Source of the DNA: Microlunatus capsulatus | Lineage (GTDB): Bacteria; Actinomycetota; Actinomycetes; Propionibacteriales; Propionibacteriaceae | Direction of reading: 5' to 3' | Assembly: GCF_017876495.1 (NCBI RefSeq) | Contig: NZ_JAGIOB010000001.1 | Location: 372,001-436,000 of the forward strand | DNA: 64,000 nt | Shown: piece by piece, positions 9,093 through 21,454 of the stretch | How the letters are laid out: each line of letters starts with the position of its first letter | How positions within the stretch are numbered: the stretch's first letter is position 1 | Program-made: the position numbers and the translations under genes | Notes under the pieces: model-generated | Database searches by the model: none | What the model was told of the DNA's origin: nothing | The model's input: only the letters and a program-made list of their open reading frames with translations

Positions 9093-10313
9093 CCGGGAGG
9101 AGCGCAGGCGCAGGGCGGTGTCCCAGATGAGGTGGGCCAGCGTGTCCTTGCTGCCGGCACGCGGCCCCTGCGCCCCGTCGGCGGTGAGCAGGGTGATCTC
9201 GCTGTCCGGCTGGCCGAACACCCGGCCGCGGCCGACGGCGTTGAGCACCAGCAGGTCGCAGCCCTTGCGGGCCAGCTTCGCCCGGCCCAGGGCGAGCAGG
9301 TCGGCGTCGTCGGACGGGGTCTCGGCCGCGAAGCCGACGAGCACCTGGCGCGGGTCGGTCCGCGCGGCGACGAGGCCGGCGAGGACGTCGGCGGTCTGCA
9401 CGAGGTCGAGCTCGAGGCCGCCGTCGCCGGACTTCTTGATCTTGGTGCCGCTGGCGGCGGCGGGGGTAAAGTCGGCGGGCGCGGCGGCCATCACCACGAC
9501 GTCGGCGGTCGCCGCGGCGGCGCGGACGGCGGCGTCCAGGTCGGCGGTGGAGGTCACCGGGGTGACGGGCACCGCGGGCGGGGCGGGGCGGTCGACGTTG
9601 GCCGCGACCAGGGTCACGTCGGCCCCGCGCAGCCGGGCGGCGCGGGCGAGGGCCCAGCCCATCAGGCCGGAGGAGGAATTGCCGAGGAAGCGGACCGGGT
9701 CGAGGTGCTCCCGGGTGCCGCCGGCGCTGACGACGACGCGCAGCCCGGCCAGGTCCTGCGCGGCGGCGCGGCGGGTGAGGTCGGCGTCGACCAGCACGGC
9801 CTCGACGACGGCGGCCAGCTCGGCCGGGTCGGGCAGCCGGCCGGGACCGGAGTCGGGGCCGGTGAGCCGGCCCGAGTCGGGGTCCACGACGACGACGCCG
9901 CGCGAGCGGAGGGTGTCCACGTTGGCCCGGGTCGCGGCGTGCTGCCACATCTCGGTGTGCATGGCCGGGGCCATCACCACCGGGCCGTGCGCGGTGAGCA
10001 GCACGTTGGTCAGGAGGTCGTCCGCGCGGCCGGTGGCGGCCCGCGCGAGCAGGTCCGCCGTGGCCGGGGCGACGACGACGAGGTCGGCCTCCTGGCCCAG
10101 CTTCACGTGCGGCACGTGCTGGGCATCGGCCCAGACGCCGGTGTGCACCGGCCGGCCGGAGAGCGCCGCCCAGGTGGCCTCGCCGACGAACTGCAGAGCC
10201 GAGTCCGTCGGGACGACGGTGACCTCATGACCGGCGGCCAGCAGCCGCCGGAGGAGCTCGCAGGCCTTGTAGGCCGCGATCCCGCCGGCGACGCCGAGGA
10301 CGACCCGGCTCAC
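9090..10313 (-). CDS. coaBC: Bifunctional phosphopantothenoylcysteine synthetase/decarboxylase
   Basis: A 407-residue fusion performing two steps of coenzyme A synthesis. The N-terminal flavin-dependent CoaC domain (about 1-185) has GVAGGIAAYKA, the active-site His in SGRPVHTGVW and PAMHTEMW, the actinobacterial form of the PxMNxxMW motif. The C-terminal CoaB domain begins at VVVSAGGTREHLDPVRFLGN and contains SSSGLMGWA, AAPADFTP and the lysine-rich KIKK nucleotide-site motif. GTG 10313 gives the family N-terminus VSRVVLGVAGG; the frame is open slightly further upstream. It lies downstream of rpoZ, as in many actinobacteria. Confidence 0.95.
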   Translation of the reverse strand: MSRVVLGVAGGIAAYKACELLRRLLAAGHEVTVVPTDSALQFVGEATWAALSGRPVHTGVWADAQHVPHVKLGQEADLVVVAPATADLLARAATGRADDLLTNVLLTAHGPVVMAPAMHTEMWQHAATRANVDTLRSRGVVVVDPDSGRLTGPDSGPGRLPDPAELAAVVEAVLVDADLTRRAAAQDLAGLRVVVSAGGTREHLDPVRFLGNSSSGLMGWALARAARLRGADVTLVAANVDRPAPPAVPVTPVTSTADLDAAVRAAAATADVVVMAAAPADFTPAAASGTKIKKSGDGGLELDLVQTADVLAGLVAARTDPRQVLVGFAAETPSDDADLLALGRAKLARKGCDLLVLNAVGRGRVFGQPDSEITLLTADGAQGPRAGSKDTLAHLIWDTALRLRSSR

Positions 10314-10394
10314 CGCCGGGCCGTCGCGGGGGCCGGGCCCGCCGCCCACCCGCGGGGCGGCCGGCGGCCCAGGACCGTGCTCACGGGGTCGGGC

Positions 10395-10712
10395 TCAGGC
10401 CGGCTCGACCAGCGTCGGGCCCTGCGGGCCGGACTCCTCGGTCTCCTCGGCGTCCGGGTCGATGTCGATGCAGTCGAGCTTGCCGGCGTTGACCTCGCGC
10501 AGGGCGATGGACAGCGGCTTCTCCTGCGGGCCGGTCTCGACCAGCGGGCCGACGTGGTCCAGGAGGCCCTCGCCGAGCTGGGAGTAGTAGGCGTTGATCT
10601 GGCGGGCGCGCTTGGCGGCGAACAGCACCAGCTTGTACTTGGAGTCCGAACGGGTGAGCAGCTCGTCGATCGGCGGGTTGGTGATGCCTTCGGCGACGGG
10701 GTGGACAGTCAC
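10395..10712 (-). CDS. rpoZ: DNA-directed RNA polymerase omega subunit
   Basis: A 105-residue protein with the omega core [20 protein letters not shown] followed by AAKRARQIN, which clamps the beta-prime C-terminus and supports polymerase assembly. The remainder ([15 protein letters not shown]...) and the acidic C-terminal tail are typical of actinobacterial omega. It lies between gmk and coaBC as in mycobacteria. A 120-base region with strong hairpins separates it from gmk. Confidence 0.95.
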   Translation of the reverse strand: MTVHPVAEGITNPPIDELLTRSDSKYKLVLFAAKRARQINAYYSQLGEGLLDHVGPLVETGPQEKPLSIALREVNAGKLDCIDIDPDAEETEESGPQGPTLVEPA

Positions 10713-10832
10713 GGAGATACCTTCGGTTTCAGCTCGGGTGACCCCCCGCAGGACCGGCCGCAGAGGCCGGGTCCCGCGCAGCGCAGCGACCGGCTCGTCG
10801 AGCCGGACCGCGCTGAGGTGGGGCGTCTGTCG
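10713..10832 (-). promoter_or_regulatory. Hairpin-rich gmk-rpoZ intergenic leader
   Basis: The 120 bases hold CCGGCTC-GTC-GAGCCGG (10790-10806, perfect 7-bp stem), a second imperfect inverted repeat GGACCGGCC/GGCCGGGTCC (10751-10774), and CGTCTGT-CGTC-ACAGACG (10824-10841) overlapping the gmk stop. They could attenuate or process the gmk-rpoZ transcript; no U tract follows, so classic termination is not supported. Confidence 0.4.
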
Positions 10833-11387
10833 TCACAGACGAGTCAAGGCTACCAACTCGGCCACGGCCTGGCCTACTTCGCCGTTCACGACGACGTGGT
10901 CGAACTCGGTGGCCGAGGCCAGCTCCTCCCGCGCGGTCTGCAGCCGGCGCTCCCGCTGGGCCTCCGACTCGGTGCCGCGGCCGACCAGCCGGCGGACCAG
11001 CTCCTCCCAGCTGGGCGGGGCCAGGAAGACGAACCGGGCGTCCGGCCAGGCGTCGCGCACCTGCCGCGCCCCCTGGAGGTCGATCTCCAGCAGCGCCGGC
11101 CGGTGCTCCTGCACCGCGGCGACGACGGGCGCGCGCGGCGTGCCGTAGCGGTGCACCCCGTGCACCACGGCCCACTCGAGCAGGGCGCCGTCGGCGACCA
11201 GGGCGTCGAACTCGTCCTCGGACACGAAGAGGTAGTGCACGCCGTCCACCTCGCCGGGCCGCGGCGGGCGGGTCGTGGCCGACACCGAGACGAAGATCTC
11301 CGGGTGCTGCGCCGCCAGGTGCGTCACCACGGTGCCCTTGCCGACCGCCGTCGGGCCGGAGAGCACCGTGAGGCCCACCGGGGTCAC
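10833..11387 (-). CDS. gmk: Guanylate kinase
   Basis: A 184-residue kinase converting GMP to GDP. The P-loop is GPTAVGKGT at residues 11-19. The GMP-binding segment [17 protein letters not shown] and the lid region [17 protein letters not shown] are intact. The GTG start overlaps the mihF stop by four bases (GTGA), indicating translational coupling. It is part of the pyrF-mihF-gmk-rpoZ-coaBC run conserved in actinobacteria. Length is near the family norm. Confidence 0.95.
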   Translation of the reverse strand: MTPVGLTVLSGPTAVGKGTVVTHLAAQHPEIFVSVSATTRPPRPGEVDGVHYLFVSEDEFDALVADGALLEWAVVHGVHRYGTPRAPVVAAVQEHRPALLEIDLQGARQVRDAWPDARFVFLAPPSWEELVRRLVGRGTESEAQRERRLQTAREELASATEFDHVVVNGEVGQAVAELVALTRL

Positions 11388-11740
11388 GCGGAGGGGTCGG
11401 CGGAGACGCCCGGGGCCGGGAACTCCGCCACGAGGGCGGCGGTCTGGTGCTTGCCGAGGCCGCGCAGGCGGCGGTTCGGGGCGATGTCCAGCCGCTCCAT
11501 CACCCGGGCGGCGCGCACGGCGCCGACGCGGGGCAGCGACTTGAGCACGTCGACGACCTTGGTGTGGGCGACGACGTCGTCCTGCTCGGCCTGGGCCAGG
11601 ACCTCGGCGAGCGTCCGGCGACCGGTGCGCAGGGCCTGCTTGACCTCGGCGCGACGGCGCCGGGCCTCGGTCGCGGCGTGCCGGGCGAGCTGGCGCTGCT
11701 CGTCGCTCAACGGGGGAATGGTCACTACGTGCGTCCTCAT
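11384..11740 (-). CDS. mihF: Integration host factor, actinobacterial type (mIHF)
   Basis: A 118-residue basic nucleoid protein of the mycobacterial IHF family, unrelated in fold to HU/IHF. The N-terminal helix is rich in Arg/Lys. The H2TH/helix-hairpin part includes [20 protein letters not shown], followed by the signature [13 protein letters not shown]. It binds and bends DNA nonspecifically in relatives. ATG 11740 has GGAG seven bases upstream; an alternative GTG at 11725 would remove five residues. Its likely -10, TAGGTT (11802-11797), includes the pyrF stop codon. Confidence 0.95.
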   Translation of the reverse strand: MRTHVVTIPPLSDEQRQLARHAATEARRRRAEVKQALRTGRRTLAEVLAQAEQDDVVAHTKVVDVLKSLPRVGAVRAARVMERLDIAPNRRLRGLGKHQTAALVAEFPAPGVSADPSA

Positions 11741-11796
11741 CTACGAACTCCAGGTGCCCCGCACTCGGCAGCGGACGGCGACCTCCGGAGCCTCGA

Positions 11797-11802
11797 AACC
11801 TA
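11797..11802 (-). promoter_or_regulatory. -10 hexamer of mihF, containing the pyrF stop
   Basis: Minus-strand TAGGTT whose TAG is the pyrF stop codon. It would give mihF-gmk-rpoZ an internal promoter inside the pyrimidine block, with a leader of about 50 bases. Confidence 0.4.
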
Positions 11803-12645
11803 CCCCACGGACAGCACCGCGCGCATGGCGGCCAGGGTGCTGCGCGCGGCGTCGCGGAGGGCCTCGGGGTCGGGCCCCGCGCCCATCACCTCGCGGCTGG
11901 TCGTGGGGAGGACGAGCGGGGCCGCGGCGCCGAAGACCTCCGCCAGGTCGGCCGCCGTCCCGCCCTGCGCGCCGATGCCCGGGGCGAGGATCGAGCCGTT
12001 GAGGGCGGAGAAGTCGACGCCGGTGCGGCCGATGGTCGCCCCGGCGACGACGCCGACGTGGCCGAGCCCCGGCCCCGGGTTGCGCGCGGCCGCCTCGTCG
12101 ACGACGAGCTGGCCGACCAGCCGGTCGTCGGCGGTCCGGGCGTGCTGGAGCTGCGGGCCCTCGGGGTTGCTGGTCAGCGCCAGGACGTAGACACCGCGGC
12201 CGTGCCGGGCCGCGAGGTCCACCGCGCCGTCGAGGGAGCCGAAGCCGAGGTAGGGGCTGAGGGTGACCGCGTCGGCGGCCAGCGGGGCGCCGTCGGCCAG
12301 GTAGGCGCGGGCGTAGGCGTCCATGGTGGAGCCGATGTCCCCGCGCTTGACGTCGAGCAGCGACAGGGCGCCGGCCGCGGCGATGTCGGCGAGCACGCGC
12401 TCCAGCACCGCGACGCCGGCCGACCCGTGGGCCTCGTAGAACGCCGACTGGGGCTTGAAGACCGCCACCTCGGCGCCCAGCGCCTCGACCATCCCCCGCG
12501 CGCAGGCCTCGAGGCCGGCGACGTCGTCGGCCAGCCCCCAGGCCGCCAGCACGCCGGGGTGCGGGTCGATGCCGACGCAGAGCGGCCCCCGCTCCCCCAC
12601 GACCTGCTGCAGCCGCTCCCCGTAGCTCGCGCGCACCGGCGTCAT
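11800..12645 (-). CDS. pyrF: Orotidine 5'-phosphate decarboxylase (long form)
   Basis: A 281-residue decarboxylase for the last step of UMP synthesis. The catalytic DxKxxD motif is [17 protein letters not shown] near residue 100. Size and motif spacing match the longer actinobacterial/mycobacterial class rather than the short E. coli class. ATG 12645 overlaps the pyrD stop by four bases (ATGA). The gene ends with TAG, which overlaps a promoter-like hexamer for mihF. Confidence 0.95.
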   Translation of the reverse strand: MTPVRASYGERLQQVVGERGPLCVGIDPHPGVLAAWGLADDVAGLEACARGMVEALGAEVAVFKPQSAFYEAHGSAGVAVLERVLADIAAAGALSLLDVKRGDIGSTMDAYARAYLADGAPLAADAVTLSPYLGFGSLDGAVDLAARHGRGVYVLALTSNPEGPQLQHARTADDRLVGQLVVDEAAARNPGPGLGHVGVVAGATIGRTGVDFSALNGSILAPGIGAQGGTAADLAEVFGAAAPLVLPTTSREVMGAGPDPEALRDAARSTLAAMRAVLSVG

Positions 12646-13742
12646 CCCCTCGTCGTCGTGCTCGGGCGGTCCGCCGGCCGCAGCCGGTTGAGCTCGGCGA
12701 CCAGCGCCGGACCGCGGTAGATGTAGCCGCTGTAGACCTGCAGCAGGACGGCGCCGGCGTCCAGCATGGCGCGGCCGTCGTCGGCGGTGAGGATGCCGCC
12801 GACGCCCATCACCGGCAGCGTGGTCCGGGCGGTGAGGAAGGCGACGACGGCCCGGGCCCGCGCGGCCAGCGGGGAGCCGGACAGCCCGCCCGCCTCGGCG
12901 GCGTGCCGGTGGCCGGCGACGGCGTCCCGCGACAGCGTCGTGTTGGTCGCCACCAGCCCGGCGGCGCCGGCGTCGGTGCAGACGTCGAGCAGCTCCTCGA
13001 GCGCGTCGTCGGAGAGGTCGGGCGCCAGCTTCACGAACACCGGCACGGGCCGGTCGGGGTCGCGGCGCCGGGCCTCGTCCACCAGCGTGCCCACCAGCTC
13101 GCGGAGGGCCGCGGCGTCCTGCAGCGAGCGCAGGCCGGGGGTGTTCGGGCTGGAGACGTTGACGGCGACGTAGTCGGCGTAGCCGGCCAGCAGCCGGAAC
13201 GAGGCCAGGTAGTCCGCCGTCGCCTCGGCCAGCGGGGTCGTCTTCGTCTTGCCCAGGCTGACGCCCAGCGGGATCCCGACGGCGCGGTTGCCCCGGACGA
13301 CGTCGGCGGCGGCCAGCCGGGCCGCCAGCGCCGCCGCACCGGCGTTGTTGAAGCCCATCCGGTTGACGATGGCCCGGTGCTCGGGCAGCCGGAACAGCCG
13401 CGGCTGGGCGTTGCCCGGCTGGCCCTGGCTGGTCACGGTGCCCAGCTCGGCGAAGCCGAAGCCCAGCGCGCCCCAGGCCCTGAGCCCCAGCCCGTTCTTG
13501 TCCAGGCCCGCGGCGACGCCGACCCGGCCGGGGAAGTCGACGCCGGCCACCCGGACGGGGTCGCGGTGCCGGGCCAGCAGCGCGGCCAGCGCGCCGCGGG
13601 CCGCCCGGTTCTCCCCCACCCGGTGCAGCGCCGCCAGCGTGGCGTCGTGCACCTGCTCGGGGTCGCCGCCGCCGGAGCGGAACAGCACCGGTCGCAGCAG
13701 CCGGCGGTAGCCGCGGTCCAGCAGCCAGGTGTCCGCGCTCAT
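12642..13742 (-). CDS. pyrD: Dihydroorotate dehydrogenase (quinone), class 2
   Basis: A 366-residue FMN enzyme oxidising dihydroorotate to orotate and passing electrons to the quinone pool. The amphipathic N-terminus (residues 1-40) is the membrane-associating part that separates class 2 from class 1. [16 protein letters not shown] carries the catalytic Ser region, and [10 protein letters not shown] near the C-terminus binds the FMN phosphate. It follows carB by 10 bases and is coupled to pyrF. Confidence 0.95.
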   Translation of the reverse strand: MSADTWLLDRGYRRLLRPVLFRSGGGDPEQVHDATLAALHRVGENRAARGALAALLARHRDPVRVAGVDFPGRVGVAAGLDKNGLGLRAWGALGFGFAELGTVTSQGQPGNAQPRLFRLPEHRAIVNRMGFNNAGAAALAARLAAADVVRGNRAVGIPLGVSLGKTKTTPLAEATADYLASFRLLAGYADYVAVNVSSPNTPGLRSLQDAAALRELVGTLVDEARRRDPDRPVPVFVKLAPDLSDDALEELLDVCTDAGAAGLVATNTTLSRDAVAGHRHAAEAGGLSGSPLAARARAVVAFLTARTTLPVMGVGGILTADDGRAMLDAGAVLLQVYSGYIYRGPALVAELNRLRPADRPSTTTRG

Positions 13743-13752
13743 CGGGCGCCGG

Positions 13753-17069
<3,317 letters not shown>

Positions 17070-17070
<1 letters not shown>

Positions 17071-18278
17071 CAGACGTTCTCCGTTCCCTGAGCTTCGCCT
17101 GTCCTGAGCCTGTCGAAGGATCGAAGGGTCATGACCTCGACGAAGCGGTCGAAGAGGTAGCTGGCGTCGTGCGGGCCGGCGGCGGCCTCGGGGTGGTACT
17201 GGACGGAGAAGCCGAGCACGCGGCCGGCGCCGTCGCGCAGCTCGAGGCCCTCGACCACCTGGTCGTTGAGGCCGACGTGGCTGACGGTCGCGGTGCCGAA
17301 GGGCGTCGTCGTCGGCCGGTCCAGCGGGGCGTCGACGGCGAAGCCGTGGTTGTGCGAGGTGACCTCGACCCGCCGGGTGCGCAGGTCCATCACCGGCTGG
17401 TTGAGGCCCCGGTGTCCGTAGCCCAGCTTGTAGGTGCCGAAGCCCAGCGCGCGGCCGAAGATCTGGTTGCCGAAGCAGATGCCGAAGTAGGGGATGCCGG
17501 CGCCGAGCACGGCCTTCAGCAGCTCGACCGGGCCCTCGGTGGCCGCCGGGTCGCCGGGGCCGTTGGAGAAGAAGACGCCGTCCGGCTCCAGGGCCGCAAT
17601 CTGCTCGAAGGTCGCGGTGGAGGGCACGACGTGCACCTCGATCCCCCGCCGGGCCATCTGCCGCGGGGTCATGGTCTTGATGCCGAGGTCGACGGCGACG
17701 ACGCGGTACCGCCGCTCGCCCTCGGCGGGGACGACGTAGGCCTCGCGCGTGGTGACCTCGTCGGCGAGGTGGGCGCCCGCCATCGCGGGTCCCTCCTGGA
17801 CACGGCGGAGCAGGGCCGCGGGGTCGGTCTCGACGCTGGAGAGGCCGACGCGCATGGCGCCCCGCTCGCGCAGGTGCCGGGTGAGGGCGCGGGTGTCGAC
17901 GTCCTGGACGCCCACGACGCCCTGGGCCCGGAGCTCGTCCTCCAGGGTCCGGCGCGAGCGCCAGCTCGAGGGCACCCGGGCGGCGTCGCGGACGACGTAG
18001 CCGGCCACCCAGATCTGGCCGGACTCGTCGTCCTCGTCGTTCCAGCCGGTGTTGCCGATGTGGGGCGCGGTGGCCACGACGACCTGCCGGTGGTAGCTGG
18101 GGTCGGTCAAGGTCTCCTGGTAGCCCGACATACCGGTGGCGAAGACCGCCTCGCCGAAGGTCTCCCCCACGGCCCCGTAGGCCCGGCCCGTGAAGGTCCG
18201 GCCGTCCTCGAGCACCAGCAGCGCTGCCGGCGGACGGGAGTCGGAGGGATCTGGACGCGTCGAATCGGCTGTGCTCAT
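17070..18278 (-). CDS. carA: Carbamoyl-phosphate synthase small subunit
   Basis: A 402-residue glutaminase subunit. The N-terminal carA domain has [20 protein letters not shown]; the class I GATase domain carries the nucleophile Cys in FGICFGNQ and His/Glu in [14 protein letters not shown] 18278 is chosen over an upstream in-frame start because GGAAAGGA precedes it. The last residues ([16 protein letters not shown]) lie beyond the normal end of the family and are encoded by a REP-like repeat at 17098-17120. A TAGCGT hexamer at 18338-18333 could be the -10, leaving a leader of about 48 bases. Genes pyrR, pyrB and pyrC are not found upstream. Confidence 0.95.
17098..17120 (-). repeat. REP-like element in the 3' end of carA
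   Basis: On the minus strand this reads TTCGACAGGCTCAGGACAGG preceded by TCC. The core TTCGACAGGCTCAGG recurs at 44305-44319 downstream of DUF349. The element lies inside the carA frame and encodes the extra tail SFDRLRTG. The partly related CCCTGAGCTTCG follows at 17085-17096, so the site may be a compound or decayed palindrome. Confidence 0.6.
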
Positions 18279-18402
18279 GCCCGTCCTTTCCTGCCTCACA
18301 GGACAGGTCTTAAAGGTTGGAAGATCGCGGACACGCTACCAGCCGGAGACCCCCCGGCCGCCCGCCGTGACGGCCGCGAGACCGGCCCGGGAACAAACCG
18401 AC

Positions 18403-18450
18403 GGTTAGTTGCGCTATGTAACCCGTGACCGTAAGGTTGCTTGCAGCAAC
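18403..18450 (+). promoter_or_regulatory. Putative MarR operator/promoter region
   Basis: Two inverted repeats lie upstream of the marR-like gene: GGTTA-N11-TAACC (18403-18423) and GTTGC-TTGCA-GCAAC (18436-18450). TATGTA between them could be part of a -10. MarR-family repressors usually bind such imperfect palindromes at their own promoter, so autoregulation of the marR-MFS pair is likely. The region also faces carA, which is divergent. Confidence 0.5.
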
Positions 18451-18471
18451 TATCGACCTGGAGGAGACCTG

Positions 18472-18984
18472 ATGACGGCGACGCGCGACCCGCAGCACGA
18501 CGAGCGGACGGCCGGCACGGCCGAGCTGCTCGACGTGCTGGGCCGGCTGATCCGCACCGCGCGCGCCGCCGGGCACCGCCACCAGGCCGAGTACGGCCTC
18601 AGCGGCACCCCGCTGGGCATCCTCAAGGCCCTCTCCACGGCCGAGTCCCGGGCCGGCGACCTCGCCGGACGGCTGCAGATCGCGCCGTCGGTGGTCTCCC
18701 GGGCCCTGGTGCCGCTGGAGCAGGCGGGGCTCGTCGAGCGCCGGCACGACCCCGACGACGCCCGTGCGGCCCGGCTGGGTCTGACCGACGCCGGCCGCGA
18801 CCGCCTGGAGAGCGCCCGCCGGGAGTTCTCCGACCGCTTCACGCCGCTGCTCGACGCCTGGGACCCCGCCGACGTCGCCACGCTCACCCGGCTGATGGAC
18901 CGCCTCGAGTCGACGCTGACCGAGGGCCTGGACCTCGGCTCCCCCGCTCACGGCTCGCGCTCGCCGGCCCGCACCTCCTCCTGA
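18472..18984 (+). CDS. MarR-family transcriptional regulator
   Basis: A 170-residue winged-helix regulator. LGILKALSTAESRAGDLAGR is the start of the DNA-binding domain, the recognition helix region is IAPSVVSRALVPLEQAGLV, and the wing follows at RRHDPDDARAARLGLTDAGR. ATG 18472 has GGAGGAG at 18460-18465; the open frame extends upstream but has no comparable site. It lies 25 bases before an MFS transporter on the same strand, so it probably represses that transporter and responds to a small-molecule ligand not evident from the sequence. Confidence 0.9.
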   Translation: MTATRDPQHDERTAGTAELLDVLGRLIRTARAAGHRHQAEYGLSGTPLGILKALSTAESRAGDLAGRLQIAPSVVSRALVPLEQAGLVERRHDPDDARAARLGLTDAGRDRLESARREFSDRFTPLLDAWDPADVATLTRLMDRLESTLTEGLDLGSPAHGSRSPARTSS

Positions 18985-19009
18985 CCCGCTCCCACCACCG
19001 AAGGCACGC

Positions 19010-20902
19010 ATGACCACCACCACCGCAGCACCCGCCGTCGCCCCCGTCGGCGACGCGCTGACCCACCAGCAGATCCTCAAGGTGATGACCGGGCTGCTCG
19101 CCGCCCTGTTCACCGCCATGCTGTCGACGACGATCGTCTCCACGGCGCTGCCGACGATCATGGCCGACCTCAACGGGACCCAGCGCCAGTACACCTGGGT
19201 GATCACCTCGTCGCTGCTGGCGATGACGATCAGCACGCCCATCTGGGGCAAGCTCTCCGACCTGTTCAACAAGAAGGTCCTCGTCCAGCTGTCGATCGTG
19301 ATCTTCGTCGCCGGCTCCGTCGGCGCCGGGCTCTCCCAGACCGTGCCGCCGATGATGGCCTTCCGCGCCCTGCAGGGGCTCGGGATGGGCGGGCTGGTGG
19401 CGCTGACGCAGTCGATCATGGGCGCCCTCATCCCGCCGCGCCAGCGCGGCCGCTACGCCGGCTACATGGGCGCGGTGATGGCCGTGAGCACGGTCTCCGG
19501 CCCGCTGCTGGGCGGCGTGATCACCGACAACGCCAACTGGCGCTGGTGCTTCTTCGTCTGCGTGCCGCTCGCCGTCCTGGCCCTCGTCGCGCTGCAGCTC
19601 ACCCTGCACGCCCCGGCCGGCCGCCGCGGCGTCCGCATCGACTACCTCGGCGCCGTGCTGATCGCGCTGGTCGCCGGGCTGCCGATGCTGTGGGTCACCT
19701 TCGCCGGCTCCGACTACGCCTGGATCTCCTGGCAGTCGGGCGCCTTCCTCGCGGCGTTCGCCGTCGCCGTCGCCCTCGCCGTGGTCACCGAGCTGCGGGT
19801 CAGCGAGCCGATGGTGCCGATCCGCCTGCTGGGCAACCGGACGACCATCCTCATGATCATCGCCAGCCTCGCCGTCGGCGTCGCCATGTTCGGCAGCAGC
19901 ACCTTCCTCACTCAGTACTTCCAGCTGGCGGGCGGCCACTCCGCCACCCGGGCCGGCCTGATGACGATCCCGCTGATCATCAGCCAGATGCTGACCTCGA
20001 CGATCGGCGGCCAGGTGGTCACCCGCACCGGGCGCTGGAAGCCGCTGATGGTCGTCGGCGCGATCGCGCTGGTCGCCGGCCTCGCCGGGCTGGGCACCAT
20101 CGACCACACCACCGCCTACTGGCAGGTCGGCCTCTTCATGGCCGTCATGGGCGTGGGCGTCGGCGCGCTGATCCAGAACATCGTGCTGGCCGTGCAGAAC
20201 ACGGTCGACGTCCGCGACGTCGGCTCCACCTCGGCGACCATCACGTTCTTCCGTTCGCTGGGCGGGGCCGTCGGCGTCGCCGTGCTGGGCGCCATCCTGG
20301 CCAACCACGTCGCCGGGAACATCACCAGCGGCCTCACCGCCGCCGGCCTGCCGAGCGCCGGCACCGGCTCCAGCGGCAGCCTCGACATCAAGGACCTGCC
20401 CGCGCCGATCCAGAGCATCGTGCACGTGGCCTACGGCGACTCCTTCGGCCTGCTGTTCGCCATCGCCGCCGTCATCTCGGTCGTCACCCTGGTCGCGGTG
20501 GTGCTGGTCCGCGAGGTCCCGCTGCGCACCACCGTCGGGATCACCCCGACGGCCACCGCGGCGGCCGACGGGAACGCCGAGGCGGTCGCGGAGGACGTGC
20601 CCGCGCTGCAGGGTCCGGCCCCTGCTCCGGCTGCTCGCCGCGTGGCGGCCGAGGACGCCGGCGAGGAACTCTCCGCCGCCGCGCTCGACGTCCTGACGGT
20701 GGCGCAGGAGCAGGCGCGCCAGCTGCTGCTGGAGAGCCAGCGGACGGCCGACCGGCTGACCCGGCTCGCCCGGCTCGAGGCCGAGCGGGTCCTCACCGAG
20801 GCCGACGCCGAGCTGGCCGAGCGGCAGGAGCGGATCCGGCTGCTCAAGGCCACCGAGGCCGACCTGACCGAGCGCGTCGGCGAGAAGATCCTCCAGGGCT
20901 GA
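19010..20902 (+). CDS. DHA2-type MFS multidrug transporter with coiled-coil tail
   Basis: A 630-residue proton-coupled drug exporter of the 14-helix DHA2 class. Motif A appears as GKLSDLFNKK and motif C as VSGPLLGGVITDN; hydrophobic helices run to about residue 510. Unusually, after a Pro/Ala linker the last 75 residues or so form a charged heptad-like helix (LDVLTVAQEQARQLLLESQR ... LEAERVLTEADAELAERQER), similar to the coiled coils of DivIVA/Wag31 proteins. This tail is cytoplasmic and could drive oligomerisation or polar localisation (inference). ATG 19010 is 25 bases after marR. Confidence 0.9.
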   Translation: MTTTTAAPAVAPVGDALTHQQILKVMTGLLAALFTAMLSTTIVSTALPTIMADLNGTQRQYTWVITSSLLAMTISTPIWGKLSDLFNKKVLVQLSIVIFVAGSVGAGLSQTVPPMMAFRALQGLGMGGLVALTQSIMGALIPPRQRGRYAGYMGAVMAVSTVSGPLLGGVITDNANWRWCFFVCVPLAVLALVALQLTLHAPAGRRGVRIDYLGAVLIALVAGLPMLWVTFAGSDYAWISWQSGAFLAAFAVAVALAVVTELRVSEPMVPIRLLGNRTTILMIIASLAVGVAMFGSSTFLTQYFQLAGGHSATRAGLMTIPLIISQMLTSTIGGQVVTRTGRWKPLMVVGAIALVAGLAGLGTIDHTTAYWQVGLFMAVMGVGVGALIQNIVLAVQNTVDVRDVGSTSATITFFRSLGGAVGVAVLGAILANHVAGNITSGLTAAGLPSAGTGSSGSLDIKDLPAPIQSIVHVAYGDSFGLLFAIAAVISVVTLVAVVLVREVPLRTTVGITPTATAAADGNAEAVAEDVPALQGPAPAPAARRVAAEDAGEELSAAALDVLTVAQEQARQLLLESQRTADRLTRLARLEAERVLTEADAELAERQERIRLLKATEADLTERVGEKILQG

Positions 20903-20925
20903 GCTTCTCACCCACCGAGAACGCG

Positions 20926-20961
20926 ACGAGCGGCCGTCCCCAGGAGGGGGCGGCCGCTCGT
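20926..20961. terminator. Bidirectional hairpin between MFS gene and nusB
   Basis: Perfect 11-bp arms ACGAGCGGCCG (20926-20936) and CGGCCGCTCGT (20951-20961); the inner TCCCC/GGGGG bases extend the stem to about 16 bp around an AGGA loop. It lies between convergent stop codons. No T run flanks it, as is common for GC-rich actinobacterial terminators. Confidence 0.7.
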
Positions 20962-20982
20962 GGCGTCTGCGGGTCCGGTCGG

Positions 20983-21438
20983 TCAGGCCGACTGGGCCGG
21001 GGGCTCGGCGTCGGGCGTCTTGGTCGCCAGCACCGCGCTGAGCAGGCCCGTGAGGTAGGCCGGCGACTCGTCGGTGGAGAGGTCGCCGACCAGGGCGACG
21101 GCCTCGGCCACCGCGACCGGGTCGGGCACCTCGCCGAAGTCGATCTCGAAGACCGCGATCCGGGCGGCGGCGCGGTCGACCCGCGGCATCCGCTCCACCG
21201 ACCAGCTCTTGGCCATGCAGGAGGCGATCCGCCGGTCGATCTCGGTCCGGTGCGTGACGACGCCGCGCACCAGGGTGGCGGTGTAGTCGCGAACCGGCGG
21301 GTCGGAGCGATCCGTGCTGGCCGCGAGCGTCTCGAGCGGGTCGTTGCCCCGCAGGTCGGCCTCGAACAAGATGTCGAGGGCGCGCTTGCGGGCCTTGCTC
21401 CGGGTCGAGAGGGTGCGCGGCCGGTCGGGCTCGGACAT
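20983..21438 (-). CDS. nusB: Transcription antitermination factor NusB
   Basis: A 151-residue all-helical RNA-binding protein that with NusE(S10) binds boxA of rRNA leaders. The N-terminus STRSKARKRALDILFEADLR and the central RVDRAAARIAVFEIDF segment are family hallmarks. ATG 21438 is chosen because it lies 16 bases after the efp stop; the longer frame overlaps efp. efp-nusB adjacency is conserved in actinobacteria. Confidence 0.93.
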   Translation of the reverse strand: MSEPDRPRTLSTRSKARKRALDILFEADLRGNDPLETLAASTDRSDPPVRDYTATLVRGVVTHRTEIDRRIASCMAKSWSVERMPRVDRAAARIAVFEIDFGEVPDPVAVAEAVALVGDLSTDESPAYLTGLLSAVLATKTPDAEPPAQSA

Positions 21439-21454
21439 GCTGCTCGTCGTCAGG

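Noticed and set aside
10790-10806. Intrinsic terminator between gmk and rpoZ
   Set aside because: The hairpin is strong but lacks a U tract and would cut off rpoZ and coaBC from the operon; kept only as a leader structure.
7923-12002. Very long plus-strand open frame (1359 codons) across metK, coaBC, rpoZ, gmk and mihF
   Set aside because: It lies opposite well-recognised genes and has the Gly/Arg/Val/Asp-rich composition of GC-rich antisense frames, with no domain.
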